In this document: piece by piece, positions 54,754 through 63,469 of the stretch
Layout: every line of letters begins with the position of its first letter
Numbering within the stretch: position 1 is the stretch's first letter
Source: Prolixibacteraceae bacterium JC049
Lineage (GTDB): Bacteria > Bacteroidota > Bacteroidia > Bacteroidales > Prolixibacteraceae
Length of the DNA stretch: 64,000 nucleotides
Assembly (NCBI GenBank): GCA_023369685.1
Contig: SACZ01000007.1
Coordinates: 1 to 64,000, forward strand
Direction of reading: 5' to 3'
Program-made: the position numbers and the translations under genes
The notes under the pieces: model-generated
What the model was told of the DNA's origin: nothing
The model's input: only the letters and a program-made list of their open reading frames with translations
Database searches by the model: none

Positions 54754-56268
54754 TTATTTAACATCCCACCAAACACGATAAGTAAGACTATTACCATCAG
54801 TGGCCTCTTTGGCGATATCGTAGTTCTCTTTATTATACAACATCTCACTATCTGGATATGGAACACGACGTGGCCAGTGTCCATTAGTATCTCCTAATGA
54901 TAAACGAGGTACATCAGAAGTAGTACGAACTTCAATAGCTGGATATCCTGTCCTTCTCATTTCAGCAAAAGCCTCTACCCAGTTGGTCATTAATGCCACC
55001 CATTTCTGCATTGCAATTACCTCAAACATCTCCTCTTGGTTACCCGATAATGTTACCGCATCAGAAACAAGATAAGAATCAATATCTTCTTGTGTATAAA
55101 GAAAATCTGTTACCTCTTCTTCGTTTTCTATATAGGTATCTTTTCTATGCCAAAAATTTAACGAAGCTTCAACTCCTTTTTTCAACCACTGTTGAGCTTC
55201 ATCATTACTTTGCACTACGCCTAAACCAAACAGATAAGCTTCGGCCTTTAAGAAGCATACTTCAGAATACATGATATTCATTGTTGGTAAGTCTTTCTGG
55301 TAAGTAACTCTCCCACAATAAGAAAAATTTGACCGGTTTAAGTTATCGTCATAACCATTTGGTAAACCATCGAATCCACCTTTATTCACTCCTTCCACAA
55401 CCGGCAAAGCATAACATGGTAAACGTGGATCATTTACTGACTTCAAATAATCTACCATTCGTTTACTTGTGTTGGTTCTGGTTCCAGCTTTTAGTCCATT
55501 AAATCCATAATAATAATAGCCCGTTTCATCCCAGTTTTTAAATGCTGCCGATTCGTCTTCTGAATCTATTAATGGCTTTGTAAAAACATCTTGAAGCACC
55601 TCTAAAGCTTTAGCTCCATCTACAAAACGAATGCGCATAGCCATTCTAAGTCTTAATGAATTAGCAAACTTTTTCCACTTCTGAAGGTCTCCATTATAAA
55701 CTCGATCGCTACTACCCAATGGTAAGTTAGTATCATCTCCAATTACATCTATTGCACTCTTTAAATCACTCAACACAGAATAGTAAATATCCTTTTGTTT
55801 ATCGTATTTAGGTGTAATAATTGGTTTGTCATTTTCATCAAGCTCAGCTGCTTCTGAGAAAGGAACATCTCCATAACAATCAGTCAATCGTTGAAAACCA
55901 TAAGCCCTGAAAATTTTAGCTAAAGCATTAGCCAATTGATCTACTCGCTCTTGACTTCCTTCAGTTTTCTTAATGGCATCTTTTAAATTATTGTTGGCGA
56001 TATAAAATCCCCATATACCACTATCAAATTTATAATAATACCCTGAAGGGTTTGATGTTCCCGCATAATGGTTAGTCAGGTCGGCCAATTTATCCCATGT
56101 CGAATTTCTGTTGAATAATTCATTGAAGGAACTATTGATTAGATATATTGGGTCTGCATCGGTAACTTCATTAATATTCTTATTTACATCTTCCATGCTA
56201 CGATCGGTACATGCAGAAACAATTAATAGCAGCACAATAAATCGATATATATTTTTCATAATCTTCAT
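54754..56268 (-). CDS. SusD/RagB-like outer-membrane glycan-binding lipoprotein
   Basis: A 504-residue SusD-family lipoprotein (SusD-like_2 type) that caps the SusC transporter and captures glycans at the cell surface. The lipobox gives Cys20 in VLLLIVSACTDRS. TPR-like helices are seen in LANALAKIFRAYGFQRLTDCYGDVPF, YSVLSDLKSAIDVIGDD and FANSLRLRMAMRIRFVD; the end WVALMTNWVEAFAEMRRTGYPAI is the family's closing pattern. It lies 11 bases after the SusC gene. Confidence 0.95.
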   Translation of the reverse strand: MKIMKNIYRFIVLLLIVSACTDRSMEDVNKNINEVTDADPIYLINSSFNELFNRNSTWDKLADLTNHYAGTSNPSGYYYKFDSGIWGFYIANNNLKDAIKKTEGSQERVDQLANALAKIFRAYGFQRLTDCYGDVPFSEAAELDENDKPIITPKYDKQKDIYYSVLSDLKSAIDVIGDDTNLPLGSSDRVYNGDLQKWKKFANSLRLRMAMRIRFVDGAKALEVLQDVFTKPLIDSEDESAAFKNWDETGYYYYGFNGLKAGTRTNTSKRMVDYLKSVNDPRLPCYALPVVEGVNKGGFDGLPNGYDDNLNRSNFSYCGRVTYQKDLPTMNIMYSEVCFLKAEAYLFGLGVVQSNDEAQQWLKKGVEASLNFWHRKDTYIENEEEVTDFLYTQEDIDSYLVSDAVTLSGNQEEMFEVIAMQKWVALMTNWVEAFAEMRRTGYPAIEVRTTSDVPRLSLGDTNGHWPRRVPYPDSEMLYNKENYDIAKEATDGNSLTYRVWWDVK

Positions 56269-56279
56269 TGCAATTTAAA

Positions 56280-59200
56280 TTATAGCTTCAGTTTAATGTT
56301 GAATGAAATAGTACGAGCAGAAGGCCAATAACCTGTTTCAATTCCTTTTCGCCCATTAGATGTAGTATCATATTGATAACTATCTGGATCATAATGCTCT
56401 GTTCCTTTATAGAATAAGAACAAGTTTCTTCCTACAACAGATAAATCGATAGCTTCAAGAGATAATTTTTTAGCCCAGTTCTTTGGAAGGCTATATCCCA
56501 AGCTTAACTGGCGTAGTTTTACAAAAGAACCATCTTCCACAACAGGTCCTGCAATACGGCGATTCCAACTGTGATTATCCCAATATTTGTCCGGACGTGC
56601 ATATCTTTTGTTGGCACCTTCGTTTCTTACACCTCCAACCTGAATTCCATCTGCACCAACAAGAGATGCATCATAGAAAACACTCTTTCCAATCATATAA
56701 TCAATACCTCCAGTTGGCACCCACTCTGAAGAACTTTTGTTGGCAGCAATACGTTCTTGCTCTGAACGTATCCACTCTTCTCTTCCAGCCAATGATGCTT
56801 TCGAAGTTCCTTGTTCATCCATATCAATATTGGTACGCGAATAGATATCGCCACCAATTGATGCATCAATTTGGAATCCAACAGTCAAGTTTCCATAACG
56901 GAAACTGTTACGCCATGTAGTAACAAAGTCTGGTTCTACAGTTCCTAGGTCAACATATTCCTCTGTTCGCATTGGAATACCATTTGCATCCACCACAAAT
57001 AATCCATCGCTATTTCTAAGGTAATCTCTTCCTTGAATGGTTAAGTATGATTTTCCTTCTTTTATTACATTTCGAGCAAAATTATCAGAAGCAACTTCAA
57101 TTGGTTCACCTCCATTAGGAAGTGAAATAACTTTTGACATATTCTTTGTAAATGTCAATGCTGAATTCCATTCAAAGTTATTGGTTTTAATAGGATAGAA
57201 ATCAACTAACAATTCAATTCCTTTGTTTTCAATATTTCCTCCATTCAAGTTCATTGATTTATATCCTGAAGTAGATGAAATAGGCTGTGAAGGAATAATC
57301 TGGTTAAAAGTATTCGATTTATACAATGCCAAATCAATATTAAATCGTCCCTTGAACATTCTCAAGTCTAATCCCATTTCATGTGATTTAACACGTTCTG
57401 GCTTTAAATCATTAAATGGTAATGTTGTAGGGTTCGACATAGCAATTTCGCCATTATTACCGAAATGAGAAGAGTACACACGGTTAATTACATATGGGTT
57501 AGTATCGTTTCCAACTTCAGCGTATGAATACCTCACTTTTCCAAAATCGAGCCATTTAGGCATAGCTGATTTAAAGATATCAGAGAACAAAGCACTTCCA
57601 GTAATAGAAAAGTACCCATAACTATTGTTGTTCTTATTTAATGTTGAACTCCAGTCGTTTCTATAGGTCAAGTCTAGGAAGTACATACTCTTATAACCTG
57701 TCTGAACTGAACCATAAACCGAATTGATAAGCTTTTCTACTTCGTTATAAGAAAAAGACTTTGAAGTAGTGAAATTTATTCTTTCCAATTCTGAAGTTGG
57801 AAAACCTGTACCGTTAAAGCTACCATACTTAGTAAATGTTTTATACTGGCTCCCTCCGAAATTGGCAGAGAAATCAAAATCTTCCAGTAAATCACTATCA
57901 TTCCATGCAAAAAGGAAATCGGTAGTATAATTTTTATTGAAGCTCTCCTGATAGATGTATCGTCCATCGTAGTTACCCCATCTCGATTGTTTAGCATAAA
58001 CTAAGTGGCCTTCAAAGTCAGTTTCATCGAAACCATGGCGTAGCATCACATTAAGTTTTTTCGAGATATCATATTTAATATTGAGGTTTCCTGATACTCT
58101 TCTTCTGTCATCAAAGTTTTTATCATTATGCAATCCCCAATATATATTTCCAATCCATTGTGTTGTTGCAAATGTTACCGGGTCACCATCTTTGAAGTTG
58201 GTTGGCCACACCTTATTTGATGTAGGATATTCATAATTGCGAATGTCTGCATCATGGTAACTTCTAGGCATTCTGGTTAAAAAGTTGAATGAATTTCCAC
58301 TATTTCCTCCTCCAATACGATTGTTGGCAGAAGTTTCGGTATAGCTTAACTTTAAATCAACGCTTAACTTATCGGTAATATCTTCAGTGATACGCAAAGA
58401 ACCTCCAGCTTTATCTCCTCTACTTGTCTCCAAGTACTCATTGACTTTTTGATACATAAAAGAGGCAAAATAGGTTGCTTTATCGGTAGCATAAGATAAA
58501 GAAACATTGTTATCGAAAGTTGTTCCAATTCTAAATGGTTCTTTGTAGTTATCAGGCTGAGGAGAATAGTTACGAATTGGTTTATCTCTCATCCAATATA
58601 CATGAACCGGTTGTCCTTCCATTTTTGGTCCCCATGATTCATCTCTTGTGCCGCCACCAATGTATGGTAAACCATCAGAATCTGTTCCAGCAAATTGACC
58701 AATATTGGATTTTCCCTGACCATAAACATTTTGAAGTTGAGGCCACACATAGGCTTGTTTAAAGCTAATTCCACTCTTTACCTCTAATCCAATTCCTTTA
58801 TTTTTTAGTTTCTTTTTGGTTGAAATTACAATAACACCATTAGCAGCTTTCGATCCATATAATGCAGAAGCGTTGGCTCCTTTCAAGACGGTTACCGACT
58901 CAATATCATCAGGGTTAATGTCAGAAATCCCCTGACCTCTGTCTACTCCTCCAGCTGAACCATAATTACTATTATCAAATATAACACCATCTACAACTAT
59001 CAATGCCTGATTGTTTCCAAAAACAGAAGAACTACCACGAAGAACAACTCTAGATGAACTCATACTTCCAGTGGTAGACGTTGTAATATCTAATCCGGCC
59101 ACTTTTCCTGCCATTGCATTTAGCACATTGGTTTCATTTGAATTACTAATCTCATCCGAGCCAATCTCTGTAACAGAATATCCTAAGGCCTTTTTCTCTC

Positions 59201-59855
59201 GTTTTATACCTAAAGCGGTAACTACCACTTCATCTACACCTATCGTTTCTTCTTTTAATGTGACATTCAAAATCTTTTGTCCTTCAACAGCAATCTCTTG
59301 GGCTTTCATTCCTACAAAAGAAAAAATCAAAATAGCATCAGATGGTACTGTCAATGTATATTTTCCATCAATGTCAGTTGTAATCCCTGCTGTTGTCCCT
59401 TTCACAACAATAGAAACACCTGGTATTCCCTCGCCTCTTTCATCACTTACTTTACCAGAAACTTTTAATTCTTTCTGCTTTCCACTAAACATCGATTTGG
59501 TTAGAATAATCTGTTTATCCATTACCACATAATCGATTTGTTGTTTATTGAAAAGGTAATCCAAGACCTCATTAATTGCGGTCATTCGTAGCTTTACATC
59601 TACCTTTTCGTTCACATTTATGGCACCCTTATTATAAATAAAAGAGTAGTCTGACTGTTTCTCTATCGCCTTCATTACCTCTTCCAGCGTAGCCCTTTTC
59701 ATATTTAATGAAACACGACTTTCCTGACTATATGCATCTGAAGCAATAGTTTGGATAAAGGAAACTAGAATAATAAATAATGTCATTCTCATAATGCTGA
59801 ACATTTTTTTTAGGGCATACCAATGGCTTGCCCCACTACATCGATTTTTTTTCAT
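56280..59855 (-). CDS. SusC/RagA-like TonB-dependent transporter with STN signalling domain
   Basis: A 1191-residue outer-membrane transporter. After a long signal region (MTLFIILVSFIQTIASDAYSQ) comes an STN domain (about 48-120, SLNMKRATLEEVMKAIEKQS), a carboxypeptidase-regulatory-like domain (KVSGKVSDERGEGIPGVSIV, about 131-210), a plug (GIKREKKALGYSVTEIGSDEI onward, including VVDGVIFDNSNYG) and a 22-strand-type barrel ending ISFNIKLKL. The STN domain is what contacts FecR-type anti-sigma factors, matching the fecR and sigma genes just upstream. It therefore serves both in import and in signalling. Confidence 0.97.
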   Translation of the reverse strand: MKKNRCSGASHWYALKKMFSIMRMTLFIILVSFIQTIASDAYSQESRVSLNMKRATLEEVMKAIEKQSDYSFIYNKGAINVNEKVDVKLRMTAINEVLDYLFNKQQIDYVVMDKQIILTKSMFSGKQKELKVSGKVSDERGEGIPGVSIVVKGTTAGITTDIDGKYTLTVPSDAILIFSFVGMKAQEIAVEGQKILNVTLKEETIGVDEVVVTALGIKREKKALGYSVTEIGSDEISNSNETNVLNAMAGKVAGLDITTSTTGSMSSSRVVLRGSSSVFGNNQALIVVDGVIFDNSNYGSAGGVDRGQGISDINPDDIESVTVLKGANASALYGSKAANGVIVISTKKKLKNKGIGLEVKSGISFKQAYVWPQLQNVYGQGKSNIGQFAGTDSDGLPYIGGGTRDESWGPKMEGQPVHVYWMRDKPIRNYSPQPDNYKEPFRIGTTFDNNVSLSYATDKATYFASFMYQKVNEYLETSRGDKAGGSLRITEDITDKLSVDLKLSYTETSANNRIGGGNSGNSFNFLTRMPRSYHDADIRNYEYPTSNKVWPTNFKDGDPVTFATTQWIGNIYWGLHNDKNFDDRRRVSGNLNIKYDISKKLNVMLRHGFDETDFEGHLVYAKQSRWGNYDGRYIYQESFNKNYTTDFLFAWNDSDLLEDFDFSANFGGSQYKTFTKYGSFNGTGFPTSELERINFTTSKSFSYNEVEKLINSVYGSVQTGYKSMYFLDLTYRNDWSSTLNKNNNSYGYFSITGSALFSDIFKSAMPKWLDFGKVRYSYAEVGNDTNPYVINRVYSSHFGNNGEIAMSNPTTLPFNDLKPERVKSHEMGLDLRMFKGRFNIDLALYKSNTFNQIIPSQPISSTSGYKSMNLNGGNIENKGIELLVDFYPIKTNNFEWNSALTFTKNMSKVISLPNGGEPIEVASDNFARNVIKEGKSYLTIQGRDYLRNSDGLFVVDANGIPMRTEEYVDLGTVEPDFVTTWRNSFRYGNLTVGFQIDASIGGDIYSRTNIDMDEQGTSKASLAGREEWIRSEQERIAANKSSSEWVPTGGIDYMIGKSVFYDASLVGADGIQVGGVRNEGANKRYARPDKYWDNHSWNRRIAGPVVEDGSFVKLRQLSLGYSLPKNWAKKLSLEAIDLSVVGRNLFLFYKGTEHYDPDSYQYDTTSNGRKGIETGYWPSARTISFNIKLKL

Positions 59856-59915
59856 AAATTTGAAACCTTTAGTAGGGTTAATTAATAATACTTCGTTATC
59901 TCTTACTAAAATCTG

Positions 59916-59940
59916 AAGGAAGTGTCGTTACCACTTCCTT
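59916..59940 (-). other. Hairpin between fecR and susC
   Basis: A perfect 9-bp stem (aaggaagtg/cacttcctt) with a seven-base loop in the 88-base gap. On the minus strand no T-run follows directly, so it is more likely an RNA-stability or attenuation element that lets SusC be made in larger amounts than FecR than a full terminator. Confidence 0.5.
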
Positions 59941-59943
59941 TTT

Positions 59944-60963
59944 CTATTTCTTTTGATATATAATTAACTTTCTCTTGCTGATAGTACCATCTCTCTGCTT
60001 TTCTCCAGGTTTTATCTCATATGCAACAGGCATTGTAAGTGTTAAGTAATGCATCAACTCTTCTAAACTTCCGATGCGTACTTTAGCCCTAAACATCTGG
60101 TTTTCCAGACCGAATGATCGTAAAACAACATCTACACCATAATGTCTCTTTATCTTCTCGGCAACTACTCTTAACGGATCATTTGTAAAGACTAATCTTC
60201 CATCAATCCAAGCAGAATAGTCATCTGCATTAACTTGTCTTCTACGAAATTGCTTACTGTTTTTATTTAACCGAATAGCTTGATTTCGAACGAGTATTTG
60301 AGCTAACTCTCCTCCCGTGTTATCAACATTCACTCTTCCATCTGTCACAACCACTTCACAAATAGAATCGTTACTGTAATTGCATACATCAAACCGGGTT
60401 CCCAGAACTTTAACGTTGTATTGAGACATATTAACTACGAAAGGATGAGCAGGATCGTGCTTTACACTAAAAAAGCCTTTACCATCAATCTCTACATTCC
60501 TATTCTTATTGAAGCGTACATCGTACTTCAAAACGGAGCCCCCCGCTAACCATCCATACGATCCATCGGGAAGTGCAAATCGGGTACGAGCACCTTCAGG
60601 AGCTACAATCTCAACCAAGTTTTCAGAAGTGTCACTTCCCAGTTTTTCAATATTCAGATATACAGCTAAAGCTAATGGAATCATTAATGAAGCAGCTATT
60701 TGTAACCATCGACTTACTTTCTTTTTATGCTCAAGTCGATATGCTTTTTCTTTTAGCAATATTTTATAATGAACTTTCTCATAAAGCGAATCAACCAGTT
60801 CCTTATCCTTTTCCTCTTTCTGGTTATTCCAATCATGTTCAAGTTCAATATTCAATGCATTATCAATTTTCTTTTGAGATAATGCTTCTTGCATTTTAGA
60901 CACAACATTGAAACTACAATCTCCATTCAACCACTTATCTATATCTTCTTTCTTTACTTTCAC
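59944..60963 (-). CDS. FecR-type anti-sigma factor
   Basis: A 339-residue inner-membrane regulator. A cytoplasmic sigma-binding segment (1 to ~85) precedes one membrane helix (about 86-104, WLQIAASLMIPLALAVYLNI). The periplasmic FecR domain follows (VEIVAPEGARTRFALPDGSYGWLAGGSVLKYD cut here at TRFALPDGS and LAGGSVLKYD, then FFSVKHDPAHPFVV and VKVLGTRFDV), and a DUF4974-like C-terminal domain (RLVFTNDPLRVVAEKIKRHYGVDV). The start codon is GTG, the first possible start after an upstream in-frame stop. It passes the signal from the SusC STN domain to the ECF sigma factor. Confidence 0.95.
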   Translation of the reverse strand: MKVKKEDIDKWLNGDCSFNVVSKMQEALSQKKIDNALNIELEHDWNNQKEEKDKELVDSLYEKVHYKILLKEKAYRLEHKKKVSRWLQIAASLMIPLALAVYLNIEKLGSDTSENLVEIVAPEGARTRFALPDGSYGWLAGGSVLKYDVRFNKNRNVEIDGKGFFSVKHDPAHPFVVNMSQYNVKVLGTRFDVCNYSNDSICEVVVTDGRVNVDNTGGELAQILVRNQAIRLNKNSKQFRRRQVNADDYSAWIDGRLVFTNDPLRVVAEKIKRHYGVDVVLRSFGLENQMFRAKVRIGSLEELMHYLTLTMPVAYEIKPGEKQRDGTISKRKLIIYQKK

Positions 60964-61118
60964 AATTTTATAATCGATTTCTTTATTTTAGTTTTCTTCA
61001 TCTTTTATGAAATGTTACATCATAAAGACCAATAAAAATAGATAGGTACTAAGGGAAAGAGATTTTTTTTCGAAAAAAATGAGTTTTATCTTCCAGCAAG
61101 AACTTTATTTCCTACAAA

Positions 61119-61706
61119 TCAATAATTTAAAAGAAGGAATAAATAAATACCAAAATCATGCTTTTTTGCCTCTTCTCGCAAAAAATTCATTGCAGATGTA
61201 ATTTGATTCTTTACAGTAGCTTCCGATAAATTAAGATATTTGGCTATTTCTAAGATACTTAATCCTTCTTTTCTACTCATTAGAAATATTTCTCGTCTTT
61301 TCTCTGGCAGTAATTCTATTAGCTCATCCACTTTCTTCATAGCTTCATTATACGAAATCTGCTTACCATCTTCCTCGGTATTCAATAAATATTCTCGTAC
61401 TATTTCCTGCTTATGATGTTCTTCTTTTTGAAGTCTAGTAAAATAATTTCGGATATTGTTTAATGCAATTTTAAAAAGGTAACTTTTAAATGCCTCGTCT
61501 GTTCTGATTTCTTCTCTATGTTTCCAGATCTTAAAGAATACATCCTGAACTATTTCTTCTGATTCTGAATCATCTTTTATCAACTTAAAAACAAAACCAT
61601 AAAGACGAGTACTATAAAACTCGAACAATTGCTTAAATGCCACATCATCGCCCTTGCGGAAACGACGAACTACATCCAAAGAAATATGTTTGAAATCTTT
61701 TTTCAA
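61119..61706 (-). CDS. ECF-type RNA polymerase sigma factor
   Basis: A 195-residue sigma-70-family factor with region 2 (FEFYSTRLYGFVFKLIKDDS, SEEIVQDVFFKIWKHREEI) and region 4 (LPEKRREIFLMSRKEGLS, ILEIAKYLNLSEATVKNQI). It drives the SusC/SusD genes when released by FecR. Translation must start at the TTG at 61706 or later, since an in-frame TAA lies five codons upstream and there is no ATG before region 2. The 155-base gap to fecR holds no gene. Confidence 0.95.
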   Translation of the reverse strand: MKKDFKHISLDVVRRFRKGDDVAFKQLFEFYSTRLYGFVFKLIKDDSESEEIVQDVFFKIWKHREEIRTDEAFKSYLFKIALNNIRNYFTRLQKEEHHKQEIVREYLLNTEEDGKQISYNEAMKKVDELIELLPEKRREIFLMSRKEGLSILEIAKYLNLSEATVKNQITSAMNFLREEAKKHDFGIYLFLLLNY

Positions 61707-61862
61707 GTTAATATTAGTTTAGTGGCACTAATGTAATACGATTTAATTTTCAATACAAGGTATTTTACCAACTACGTCGATACAAAGACAATAATCGTTT
61801 ACAATTTTTCAAAATACGAATGAAGTAAAAACATTCATTTCGCTAGGTTCATTTCTTATTTG

Positions 61863-61870
61863 TATCTTTG
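61863..61870 (+). promoter_or_regulatory. -7 promoter box (TATCTTTG) next to the YbbR-domain gene
   Basis: TATCTTTG fits TAnnTTTG exactly and is only five bases before the ATG at 61876, so transcription would begin at or next to the start codon. A leaderless message is implied. Confidence 0.55.
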
Positions 61871-61875
61871 GTTTC

Positions 61876-62883
61876 ATGGAAAAACGCTGGCTTGAAAAGA
61901 TAAACAATAGCATTAAAAAGATAGATCCGAAGAAAAACCAAAAACCGTTGATCTACCTTATTTGTGTGCTTATTGCTTCAACACTTTGGTTTCTAAATGC
62001 ATTGAGTGATAGTTATACCACCACTATCTCGTTTCCGGTGAAGTTTACCAACTTCCCTGAGAATAAAATATTGGTAAATGAGCCACCCAAAAAACTCGAT
62101 TTAAAGGTAAATGCATTTGGTTTTACTCTTTTGCGTAACAGCCTGAGTATGGCATTCCATCCACTTATTTTCAATGTAAACGAGTTTACTAATCAAAGAA
62201 TGCAGCGCAGTCAGTCTTCTTATTTCAGAATTGGTACCGATCGCTATCTGGAGCGCTTACAATCGCAAGTATCTTCAGAGATGAAGATTATCTCGGTAAT
62301 GCCCGATTCTATCATCTTTCAATTCGATCCTATTGTGGAAAAAAAGGTTGGCATAAAAGCCAATGTACAGCTTTCTACAAAGGAGCAATTTATTCAAACC
62401 AGTTCCATAAAACTTATTCCCGATTCGGTACAGTTAGCGGGACCAAAATCAGTTTTAGATACACTTAACTATATTACAACCGATTTAATGGAATTTACCG
62501 GTGTAAATAAAACCATACATCGAAATATCAGTCTGCCCGATATTAATAATATCACCTACAAGAAAAAAAGGACAGTACTGAATATTCCTATTGAACAATA
62601 TACTGAAAGTAAAATATCGGTTCCTGTTCAGGTAATTAATGCGCCTGATTCAATAAAGCTTATTACGTTTCCATCGAAAATTGAGATCAATTACCTTGTG
62701 GCATTAAGTCAGTACAAGAATATTGATCATTCTCTTTTCAAAGCAATTGTCGATTACAGCGAAACGAACAAAGTGAAAAATAAAATATCGATAAATATTC
62801 AACAAGCACCACAAAATATCATCTCCTACTCTTTCGATATCAAGTCGGTGGAATATTTAAAAGAAAAGATTAGCAATGATTAA
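61876..62883 (+). CDS. YbbR-like domain protein
   Basis: A 335-residue membrane-anchored protein with one N-terminal helix (about 24-43, PLIYLICVLIASTLWFLNAL) and periplasmic YbbR-like repeats (SFPVKFTNFPENKILVNEPP, and VGIKANVQLSTKEQFIQTSS with PDSVQLAGPKSVLDTLNYI). In Firmicutes, YbbR/CdaR controls diadenylate cyclase CdaA; no cdaA gene is next to it here. It overlaps coaE by eight bases. A common order in this phylum is YbbR-domain gene, then coaE. Confidence 0.88.
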   Translation: MEKRWLEKINNSIKKIDPKKNQKPLIYLICVLIASTLWFLNALSDSYTTTISFPVKFTNFPENKILVNEPPKKLDLKVNAFGFTLLRNSLSMAFHPLIFNVNEFTNQRMQRSQSSYFRIGTDRYLERLQSQVSSEMKIISVMPDSIIFQFDPIVEKKVGIKANVQLSTKEQFIQTSSIKLIPDSVQLAGPKSVLDTLNYITTDLMEFTGVNKTIHRNISLPDINNITYKKKRTVLNIPIEQYTESKISVPVQVINAPDSIKLITFPSKIEINYLVALSQYKNIDHSLFKAIVDYSETNKVKNKISINIQQAPQNIISYSFDIKSVEYLKEKISND

Positions 62884-63469
62884 AGTTGGGTTAACCGGAG
62901 GAATTGGCAGTGGGAAATCGACTATTGCCAAAGTGTTTAGACAATTGGGAATTCCTATTTACGAAGCAGACATAGAAGCACGTAAATTGATGGAAACAAG
63001 TTCTACTATTATTAATGCCTTAAAAGCTCGCTACGGAGAAGATATTTACACCGACAATAAACTAAACAGAGTTAAGCTTGCTGAGATCATTTTCAACAAT
63101 AATGATGAGCTAAAGCACGTTAATCAAATTGTACATCCGGTAGTTCGCGAAGATTTTCTTCAATGGAGCGAATGTCAGGATGCCGATTACGTGATTGAAG
63201 AGGCAGCTATTTTATTCGAAAGTGGCTCTCACTCTATCATGGACTTAACTATCGCAGTAACTGCTCCTGAAAATATTCGTATTGAACGAGTAATGAAAAG
63301 AGATAATATAGATGCCAAGCAAGTTAAAGCCCGAATTAATAATCAACTACCAGAAGAAACTAAAGTTGCTTGGTCGGATTTTGTAATTAATAACGATAAT
63401 GAACAACTAATAATTCCACAAGTAGTGGAAATAGATAAAAAGATAAAAGAACATGGGGAAATTCGCTAA
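62876..63469 (+). CDS. coaE: Dephospho-CoA kinase
   Basis: A 197-residue P-loop kinase for the last step of coenzyme A synthesis. The P-loop is GLTGGIGSGKSTIAKVF at residues 5-21, with YEADIEARKLM and HPVVREDFLQW, and the lid region RVMKRDNIDAKQVKARINNQ. It overlaps the YbbR gene by eight bases and the next gene by 17, so the three are translated as one unit. Confidence 0.97.
   Translation: MIKVGLTGGIGSGKSTIAKVFRQLGIPIYEADIEARKLMETSSTIINALKARYGEDIYTDNKLNRVKLAEIIFNNNDELKHVNQIVHPVVREDFLQWSECQDADYVIEEAAILFESGSHSIMDLTIAVTAPENIRIERVMKRDNIDAKQVKARINNQLPEETKVAWSDFVINNDNEQLIIPQVVEIDKKIKEHGEIR

Noticed and set aside
56483-56920. Open frame of 145 codons on the plus strand inside the SusC gene
   Set aside because: It lies antisense to a well-supported transporter, has no recognisable motif and odd composition rich in His, Gln and Leu, as expected from the reverse of barrel coding.
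59011-59532. 173-codon frame antisense to the SusC N-terminus
   Set aside because: No start context or domain, and the opposite strand encodes STN, plug and regulatory-like domains clearly.
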